Assembly (NCBI GenBank): GCA_035285325.1
Contig: JAYKJB010000095.1
Location: 1-64,000, forward strand
Origin: Candidatus Sericytochromatia bacterium
GTDB taxonomy: Bacteria; Cyanobacteriota; Sericytochromatia; S15B-MN24; JAQBPE01
Direction of reading: 5' to 3'
Length of the DNA stretch: 64,000 nucleotides
Under the pieces are notes generated by a model that worked only from the letters and a program-made list of their open reading frames with translations, made no database searches and was not told the origin of the DNA. Shown piece after piece: positions 58,989 to 64,000 of this stretch (the first letter of the stretch is position 1; each line of letters starts with the position of its first letter). The translations under genes and the position numbers were made by a program.

Positions 58989-60257
58989 TCAGCGGGGGTA
59001 GTGAGCGGTGCCGGCCGCCAGGGCGGCTTGCCAGACCTGCTTGAGCGGTACCCCGGCCGCCGCCGCCAGGCGCCGGCAGTCCTCGAACTCGGGCGCCACG
59101 TTCCAGACCGCCTGGCCCTCCAGTCCGAGCTTCACCCGGACCGACCCCCAGGGCGTCTCCACCGCTTCGTGGCGGCGCGCCAACGTGCGACGCAAGACCG
59201 CGTGATGGCGCACCCCCAAGGTGCTGGTTTCGGCCAGGATGGCCTGAAGCAGCGCCTCGCGTTGCGCCGCCGGGCAAAGCGCCTGCAGCACGAAGCCGGG
59301 GCGCCCTTTTTTCATCAGCGTGGGCGTGACCCACACATCCAGCGCGCCAAGCGCCAGCAAGGTCTCGCTCAGCGGGGCGAGCAGTTGCGGGTTGAGGTCG
59401 TCCAGGTTAGCGGCCAGCTCGTAGACGGCCTCCGGGGCATCGGCCGCGTCCGGTTGAGCGTCGGCCACCCCCAGCATGACACGCAGCAGGTTCGGCACCG
59501 CCACGCCCTCGCGCGTGCCGGCGCCATAGCCGACCTGGCCGGTGGCGCGCCAGCGCGGCAGAGGCCCCCAGCGCGTCACCAGCGTCGTGAGAATCGCTGC
59601 CCCGGTGGGCGTGAGCAGTTCACCGCGCTCGCCGTTGTCACAAGTCGGGACACCTGCCACCAGCGCCGCCACGGCTGGAACCGGCACCGGCATGACGCCG
59701 TGGGCGCAGCGCACCAGGCCACTGCCGAGCGCCAGCGGCGACGCGTGCAGCTCGCGGACACCGAGCTGGTGCAGGGCGAGGACCGCTGCTGCGACGTCGA
59801 GAATCGCATCATCCGCCCCGACCTCATGAAAATGCACGCAATCCCGCGTGCTGCCGTGGGCTTGGGCCTCGGCGTCCGCCAGCCGGCGGTATATGGCGAT
59901 CGCCTGTTCGCGCGGCCCCTCCGGCAAACGCGCCAGCACCGCCTCGACCTCGGCCAGCGTCCGATGGCCGTGGTCGTGAGTGTGCGAATGCCCGTGGTCG
60001 TGAGCGTGCGAATGCCCGTGGTCGGGCGGGGCATAGGGCTGGGCGGCCGCCTCGACCGCGCCGCGCACCGTGACCTCGAACTTGGTGGCCTTCAGCCCGT
60101 GGCGCAGCACCGCGCGGCTTTCCCATTCCACGCCGTCCAGTCCCAGCAGCGAGAGCTCCTCGCGCAGACGCGCCTGATCGACGCCGGCGTCCAGCAAGGC
60201 GCCCACGATCATGTCGCCACTGGCGCCACTGAAGCAGTCGAAATAAGCGATCGTCAC
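58989..60257 (-). CDS. larC: Nickel insertion protein LarC (NPN cofactor maturation)
   Basis: A 422-residue LarC, which inserts nickel into pyridinium-3,5-bisthiocarboxylic acid mononucleotide to form the NPN pincer cofactor. AYFDCFSGASGDMIVGALLDAG, VHFHEVGADDAILDVAA, LLTPTGAAILTTL and ANLDDLNPQLL are the family blocks. Residues 79-98 hold ten histidines (HGHSHAHDHGHSHTHDHGH), an expected nickel store. It is one open frame; no LarC1/LarC2 frameshift as in Lactobacillus. GTG at 60257 overlaps the larB stop (GTGA), with AGGAGG eleven bases upstream. Confidence 0.95.
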   Translation of the reverse strand: MTIAYFDCFSGASGDMIVGALLDAGVDQARLREELSLLGLDGVEWESRAVLRHGLKATKFEVTVRGAVEAAAQPYAPPDHGHSHAHDHGHSHTHDHGHRTLAEVEAVLARLPEGPREQAIAIYRRLADAEAQAHGSTRDCVHFHEVGADDAILDVAAAVLALHQLGVRELHASPLALGSGLVRCAHGVMPVPVPAVAALVAGVPTCDNGERGELLTPTGAAILTTLVTRWGPLPRWRATGQVGYGAGTREGVAVPNLLRVMLGVADAQPDAADAPEAVYELAANLDDLNPQLLAPLSETLLALGALDVWVTPTLMKKGRPGFVLQALCPAAQREALLQAILAETSTLGVRHHAVLRRTLARRHEAVETPWGSVRVKLGLEGQAVWNVAPEFEDCRRLAAAAGVPLKQVWQAALAAGTAHYPR

Positions 60258-61042
60258 GGTCGTGCAGCCTCCTGCGGCTGGCGCACGCTCTGGCGAGCGA
60301 TGCGGGCGGCCAGGTGGCCCGCGCCGAAGCCGTTGTCGATGTTCATGACGCCCACCCCGGCGGCGCAGCCATTCAGCATCGTGAGCAGCGCCGCCACGCC
60401 ACCGAACGAGGCGCCATAACCGACGCTGGTCGGCACGGCGATCACCGGACGGGCCGTCAGCCCCCCAACCACCGAAGCGAGCGCGCCCTCCATGCCGGCC
60501 ACCACGACCACGCAATCGGCCGCCTCGAGGTGATGCCGCTGGGCGAGCAGGCGATGCAGGCCGGCCACCCCGACGTCCCAGACGCGCTGCACCAGGCAAC
60601 CCGCCATCTCGGCCGTCAGCGCGGCCTCCTCGGCCACCGGCAGATCGGCCGTACCGGCAGCCAGCACCGCCACGCTGCCCTGGCCCGGCGGCTGCGGCAC
60701 CTGATGGCCCCAGGTCAGCGCGCGGGCCTGCTCGTGCCACGCCAGTTCGGGCAGAGCCGCCCGCACGGCCTCAGCCATGGCGGCCTCGCAGCGGGTGGCC
60801 AGCACCCGGTCGTGCTGGGCCATCAGGCGCGTGAAAATGGCCACCATCTGCGCCAGCGTCTTGCCAGGCGTGTAGATGACCTCAGGAAAGCCCGTGCGCA
60901 GGGCCCGATGCGTGTCGAGGCAGGCCCCCTCGATGGTCTGGAAGGGCAGGTCGCGCAGCGAGGCCATGGCCTCGGGCACCGAGGTGGCCCCTTGGGCCAC
61001 GCCTTCGAGCAAGCGTTGCAAACGCGCGGGATCCAAGGGCAC
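60254..61042 (-). CDS. larB: Pyridinium-3,5-biscarboxylic acid mononucleotide synthase LarB
   Basis: A 262-residue LarB, which carboxylates nicotinic acid adenine dinucleotide and cleaves it to P2CMN, the first step of NPN cofactor synthesis. Its PurE-like C-terminal half contains VAVLAAGTADLPVAEEAA, DCVVVVAGMEGALASVVGGL and VIAVPTSVGYGASFGG, the conserved carboxylase core. GTG at 61042 has a poor ribosome site. Gene order is larE-larB-larC in one minus-strand operon. Confidence 0.95.
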   Translation of the reverse strand: MPLDPARLQRLLEGVAQGATSVPEAMASLRDLPFQTIEGACLDTHRALRTGFPEVIYTPGKTLAQMVAIFTRLMAQHDRVLATRCEAAMAEAVRAALPELAWHEQARALTWGHQVPQPPGQGSVAVLAAGTADLPVAEEAALTAEMAGCLVQRVWDVGVAGLHRLLAQRHHLEAADCVVVVAGMEGALASVVGGLTARPVIAVPTSVGYGASFGGVAALLTMLNGCAAGVGVMNIDNGFGAGHLAARIARQSVRQPQEAARP

Positions 61043-61051
61043 CCCCGTCGT

Positions 61052-61876
61052 TCAGCCCAGCCCGACGTTCAGGCTGCCCGTGCGATAGCCCTCGAGGTCG
61101 AGCGCCACGAAGTGATAACCGGCGGCTTTGAGGCCCGCGACCAGGGCCTCGCGCTGCTCCAGAGCCGCCGCCAGCTCCGCCGCAGGCACTTCGAGACGGG
61201 CCACCTCGCCGTGATGACGCACGCGTGCCGAGGCGAAGCCCAGGCCGCGCAGCACCTGCTCGCCCGCGTCAATGCGCGCCAGCGTCTCGTGGGTGACGGG
61301 CGTGCCATAGGGAATCCGGCTCGACAGACAAGGCGAGGCCGGTTTGTCCCAGACTCGCAGGCCTAGCCGGCGGGCGATCGCCCGGACCTCGGCCTTGCCC
61401 AGCTCCGCCTCGGCCAGCGGGCTTTGCGCGGCGTGCTCGCGGGCCGCCTGCTGGCCCGGTCGATGATCGCGGCGATCGTCGTGATTGAAGCCGTCGAGCA
61501 CCACCGCGAAGCCGCTCTGCTCTGCCAACTGACCCAGCTTGGTGTAGAGCTCTTGCTTGCAGAAGTAACAGCGATTGACCGGGTTGGCGGTGTAGGCCGG
61601 GTTGTCCATCTCGGCCGTCTCCAGAAACCGATGCGGCAGGCCGAGTTCGGCCGCGATGCCGGCCGCGTCGGCGCGTTCGTGAGGGGCCAGCGAGGGCGAA
61701 ACGGCCGTGACGGCCAGCATGCGATCGCCCAGCACGCGCCAGGCAACCAGCGCCACCAGCGCAGAGTCCACCCCGCCGCTGAAAGCCACCACGGCGGAGG
61801 CGTGGCGAGCGATGGCGGCTTCCAGCCGGGTCAGGCCCGCCTGGGCCAGCGCGACCTCGCTGCCGGTGAGGGTCAC
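61052..61876 (-). CDS. larE: ATP-dependent sulfur transferase LarE
   Basis: A 274-residue PP-loop enzyme that adenylylates and thiolates P2CMN. The PP-loop SGGVDS lies at 33-38. Three conserved cysteines are seen: Cys103 and Cys106 (RCYFCKQEL) and Cys183 (SPCLSSR). The last corresponds to the sacrificial-sulfur Cys of Lactobacillus LarE, while the CxxC plus Cys set is that of iron-sulfur-cluster LarE types, which can sulfurate catalytically. GTG at 61876 follows GAGG by six bases. GTG at 61930 overlaps the upstream stop as GTGA and would add 18 residues. Confidence 0.92.
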   Translation of the reverse strand: MTLTGSEVALAQAGLTRLEAAIARHASAVVAFSGGVDSALVALVAWRVLGDRMLAVTAVSPSLAPHERADAAGIAAELGLPHRFLETAEMDNPAYTANPVNRCYFCKQELYTKLGQLAEQSGFAVVLDGFNHDDRRDHRPGQQAAREHAAQSPLAEAELGKAEVRAIARRLGLRVWDKPASPCLSSRIPYGTPVTHETLARIDAGEQVLRGLGFASARVRHHGEVARLEVPAAELAAALEQREALVAGLKAAGYHFVALDLEGYRTGSLNVGLG

Positions 61877-61926
61877 GGAAGCCTCGCCTGCATCGCTGGC
61901 CCCAGCCCCCGAGCGCGGCGTTGCAA

Positions 61927-62334
61927 TCACAAGGGCATATCCGAATAGGCGTCGGCCGGGCGCGCGGCGCGTTGCTCGCGCGGATGGCGGGCCTCCCGGG
62001 CCGCGCGGGCTTCCATCTTGCGGAAGTAACGCTCGATCGCCAGGTAGGCACCGAACAGCCCGCCCGCCATGGCCAGCAGGGCCAGGTCCCCGATCGCGGT
62101 GGCGACCCCGGGCGACACCCAGCGCAGGTGCGCGAAGACCTCGATGCCGGTGCGCACCGTCAGACCGGCCGCCGCCACGAGGAAGGCATCCACCACGCGG
62201 GCGAGCGTGCCCCGTCCGAGCGCCCACTTCACGCGGTCCGAGATGTACAGGCCCACACTGAAGGCGGAAAAGCTGAAAAAGAAGGTAACGAGATTGATGA
62301 AGGTCGCAACGTGCGACCAGAGACCCTGGCTCAT
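61927..62334 (-). CDS. Small membrane protein at the head of the lar operon
   Basis: A 135-residue protein with three hydrophobic segments (VATFINLVTFFFSFSAFSVGL, ARVVDAFLVAAAGLTVRTGIEV, ATAIGDLALLAMAGGLFGAYLAI) and a basic, disordered tail (RKMEARAAREARHPREQRAARP). I do not recognise a family. ATG at 62334 follows GGAG by eight bases. It is first in the operon with larE, larB and larC and overlaps or abuts larE. A nickel or metal uptake role would fit the context but is not supported by motifs. Confidence 0.6.
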   Translation of the reverse strand: MSQGLWSHVATFINLVTFFFSFSAFSVGLYISDRVKWALGRGTLARVVDAFLVAAAGLTVRTGIEVFAHLRWVSPGVATAIGDLALLAMAGGLFGAYLAIERYFRKMEARAAREARHPREQRAARPADAYSDMPL

Positions 62335-62364
62335 CCGGCGTGCTCCATGTCCATGCAGCCCCTG

Positions 62365-62373
62365 AGTATAACA
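62365..62373 (-). promoter_or_regulatory. Extended -10 promoter for the lar operon
   Basis: TGTTATACT on the minus strand: TGn plus TATACT (5 of 6), 31 nt before the small membrane protein ATG. No good -35. Confidence 0.5.
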
Positions 62374-62383
62374 TAACGACAGA

Positions 62384-62409
62384 CGCCGCGCCCCGGACGG
62401 GACGCGGCG
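62384..62409. terminator. GC hairpin upstream of the lar promoter
   Basis: CGCCGCG (62384-62390) and CGCGGCG (62403-62409) pair, with CCC/GGG inside. A second stem (CCCCTGCC/GGCAGGGG, 62453-62471) lies further back. Together they probably insulate the lar promoter from the lipoprotein gene that ends at 62555. Confidence 0.4.
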
Positions 62410-62554
62410 CAAGTTTCAGCGGACGGGCAACGTCGAGACGACCACGGTTGCCCCCCTGCCTCGGGCAGGGGCAGCGGCCTGCCGCCCCACGAGGTTTCAG
62501 CCCGGGGCCGGTCCATCGCTTCGGCCGCGGCCAGGGCCTACAACCGGTGGAAGC

Positions 62555-63013
62555 CTACGGCTTCGGCAGCGGCACCGGCGGCAGCGGGTTGGGCGGCAGC
62601 GAGGGCTGGGGGAAAGGGTTCGGCATCAACACCCCGATGCGATGCTCGGCCAGTTCGCCCTTCTGGCTGCGCAGGTTGCAGCGCACTTCGTAGAGGTTCA
62701 TTCCACGCGGGAAATTCACCTTGATGGTGGAAGCGTTGGCCGCCCCGATCATGCGGGCATCGGTCTTCCAGCGGATCTGCTCGATGTGCGCGCCTTCCAC
62801 CGTGAAGGTCCAGGTGTCGTTCTCGCGGGCGCTCATGTAATCCCAAGCGGGCTCACCGTTCACCAGCACGCGGGTGGCCCAGGCAGCCTGGGCGGCGGGC
62901 TTGGCCTGCGCCCGGAGCCCGGCGGGTTTCGGGCCGGTCGAGGGGGTCTGGGCGCGGCCACAGGCGGCCAGCGTCAGGGTGGCGGCCAGGCCAAGCAAAA
63001 CGATACGGGTCAC
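62555..63013 (-). CDS. Small lipoprotein of unknown function
   Basis: A 152-residue lipoprotein with lipobox LAAC (Cys18), a beta-rich middle (WTFTVEGAHIEQIRWKTDARM, STIKVNFPRGMNLYEVRCNLRS) and a proline-rich C-terminus (NPFPQPSLPPNPLPPVPLP). No family is recognised. GTG at 63013 is ten bases from GGAG; the GTG nine bases earlier abuts it. An 11-bp-phased TTAA pair lies upstream at 63095. Confidence 0.65.
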   Translation of the reverse strand: MTRIVLLGLAATLTLAACGRAQTPSTGPKPAGLRAQAKPAAQAAWATRVLVNGEPAWDYMSARENDTWTFTVEGAHIEQIRWKTDARMIGAANASTIKVNFPRGMNLYEVRCNLRSQKGELAEHRIGVLMPNPFPQPSLPPNPLPPVPLPKP

Positions 63014-63094
63014 GGGGGGCACTCTCCAGACAGTCTTGAAACGAACGCGGCGCTGTCGTCATCGTAACAAATCATCATGTGTCTTTCATCTTTG

Positions 63095-63110
63095 CTTAAT
63101 CTCATATTAA
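63095..63110 (-). promoter_or_regulatory. 11-bp-phased TTAA repeat upstream of the small lipoprotein gene
   Basis: CTTAA at 63095 and ATTAA at 63106 are 11 bp apart, 82-97 nt before the GTG start. A related TTTCA lies at 63084, another 11 bp back. Confidence 0.4.
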
Positions 63111-63267
63111 TCAAAAAGCCCGGACGCGCCCGTTCCTCCGCAGCACATCCACGGGCGGAAACCGCGCTCCACACGCTCATCAGGGCCACGAACATTGGGC
63201 GCCCTCCCGCTCATCGTGGCGACCGTGAGCGGGCCCCCTGGGGCGGGGCGGAATATTCTGCGTGAAG

Positions 63268-63732
63268 CTAGGGGGCCTGTGACGAGACCCTTCGGAGGCC
63301 CACGATGCGCAGGCGCAGGTGGCCCTGCAGTGACTGCGCGAGCGCCGCCCCCAGCACCACCTGCACCTCAGCGGGCATCCAGGCGTAAAGCTGATCCGTC
63401 AGCTGGGAGACCTCGAACAGCGTCAGGTCGGGGCCGCCCAGCACCTCGATCACCGCGCCGTCGACCTCGCGCAACCAGGGCGCGAAGGCCCAGCTCTGAC
63501 CGCAAAGTTCCTCGTCCTCGAAGACCCGCACGTTGAGCAGGCTGGCGGGCAAATCCTCGATCAGGCCGCTCACGTCGTCCATTTCCAGGTCGATCAGCTG
63601 ACCTGGCCGGCGCACCCCCTGCGCGATGAAGGCCGCGGCCTGGCCGACCTCATCGTCCCGGCTCGACGCCCCTGAAGTCGCGCTCAGGGCGCTTTCGATC
63701 GCCAGGATGAGTTGCTCCGGCGCGACGTTCAC
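63268..63732 (-). CDS. GTPase-less FtsZ C-terminal-domain protein
   Basis: A 154-residue protein that matches FtsZ from its T7 loop onward. RRPGQLIDLEMDDVSGLIED parallels the FtsZ T7 region, and DGAVIEVLGGPDLTLFEVSQLTDQL with VQVVLGAALAQSLQGHLRLRIVGL follows the FtsZ_C sheet. The whole GTP-binding half is absent: the first 30 residues are a short helix, not the Rossmann domain. GTG at 63732 follows GGGAGGG by six bases and overlaps the upstream stop (GTGA). It is translated together with an ABC ATPase. A regulator or cap of FtsZ polymers is the obvious guess. Confidence 0.7.
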   Translation of the reverse strand: MNVAPEQLILAIESALSATSGASSRDDEVGQAAAFIAQGVRRPGQLIDLEMDDVSGLIEDLPASLLNVRVFEDEELCGQSWAFAPWLREVDGAVIEVLGGPDLTLFEVSQLTDQLYAWMPAEVQVVLGAALAQSLQGHLRLRIVGLRRVSSQAP

Positions 63733-64000
63733 GGCGACCCTCCCGGTGGCGCCAGCCGCCCCGCGCCGTCCGCCACCAGCTGGCCATCCACCAGCTCGAT
63801 GACCCGGTCGGCGGCCTCGGCCAGTTCGGGATTGTGCGTCACCAGCACGATCGTCTGACCGTGCTGCTGGTTCTGCTCGCGCAACCACTCGTAGACCTTA
63901 TGGCTGTTGCCCGTGTCCAGGTTGCCGGTCGGTTCGTCGCCGAGCAGCAGCAGCGGGCGATTGGCCAGCGCCCGGGCGATCGCCACGCGCTGCTGCTGGC
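63729..64000 (-). CDS. ABC transporter ATP-binding protein (LolD/MacB type), partial
   Basis: The C-terminal 90 residues of an ABC ATPase whose 5' part lies beyond the window. QQQRVAIARAL is the end of the signature motif, followed by Walker B LLLLGDEPTGNLD, and THNPELAEAADRVIELVDGQLV carries the H-loop. DEPTGNLD and the short helical region are those of LolD, MacB and FtsE. Its TGA overlaps the GTG of the FtsZ-C-like gene. Confidence 0.88.
   Translation of the reverse strand, partial: QQQRVAIARALANRPLLLLGDEPTGNLDTGNSHKVYEWLREQNQQHGQTIVLVTHNPELAEAADRVIELVDGQLVADGAGRLAPPGGSP

Noticed and set aside
60258-60740. Extra 161 codons at the 5' end of larC
   Set aside because: They overlap larB on the same strand in another frame and are Arg/Gly/Ala rich. 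The conserved LarC start AYFDCFSGASGDM begins right after GTG 60257.

Overview
The window is GC-rich (roughly two thirds G+C by eye), gene-dense and free of rRNA, phage, insertion sequences or CRISPR. The best lineage clue is the palindrome GCGATCGC, usually as GGCGATCGCC. I counted about 40 copies by eye, against two or three expected by chance. This is the HIP1 repeat typical of Cyanobacteria. A ClpS, a deoxyhypusine-synthase-like protein and a perfect TGTGA-N6-TCACA site fit that group, but no photosynthesis gene is present. A high-GC, possibly non-photosynthetic cyanobacterial relative (Sericytochromatia/Melainabacteria-like) is therefore my inference, not a proof. Many lipoproteins, outer-membrane barrels and a LolD/MacB ATPase point to a diderm cell. 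TTG and GTG starts are common, and several neighbouring genes overlap as GTGA.

Layout. 1-4.5 kb: an aldo/keto reductase, flavin monooxygenase and MFS operon, then a DCC-family/RibD-like pair. 4.7-9.2 kb: a very large Ser/Thr kinase-ATPase-TPR-GAF sensor. 9.3-17.6 kb: a deoxyhypusine-synthase-like enzyme, a 1599-aa SF1 helicase with a C-terminal nuclease-like domain, an unknown repeat protein with a possible papain-like triad, and an EVE-domain protein. 17.6-31 kb: a dicarboxylate symporter, M14 peptidase, desaturase, ClpS, TerB-like and LOG proteins, several exported lipoproteins, a VanY-type peptidase, a TlpA-like thioredoxin and phosphomannomutase. 31-36.5 kb: stress and envelope proteins (CIA30, glutathione peroxidase, UspA, Hsp20, ChaN-like) and an HTH-metallo-beta-lactamase fusion. 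36.6-39.5 kb: a ribbon-helix-helix repeat protein divergent from a SCO1/outer-membrane-barrel fusion, with a 37-bp AT-only palindrome array between them. 39.5-51 kb: Big2 lipoproteins, transporters, tRNA-Trp, a YpsA-like SLOG protein, a YPG-repeat protein, a PhoX-like protein, a ParB-like protein and an ABC exporter. 51-56 kb: a lipoprotein, then a translationally coupled patatin, membrane protein and lipoxygenase operon. 56.5-64 kb: a coiled-coil protein, FTCD-type cyclodeaminase, BFN nuclease, larE-larB-larC (no larA in view), a lipoprotein, and a GTPase-less FtsZ C-terminal-domain protein coupled to an ABC ATPase that runs off the window.

The most promising undescribed systems are: (i) the patatin-lipoxygenase operon, a candidate bacterial oxylipin pathway; (ii) the SCO1-barrel fusion and its palindromic operator; (iii) the FtsZ-C/ABC pair; (iv) 11-bp-phased TTAA direct repeats resembling cyanobacterial Pho boxes, found upstream of lipoprotein genes at several loci.
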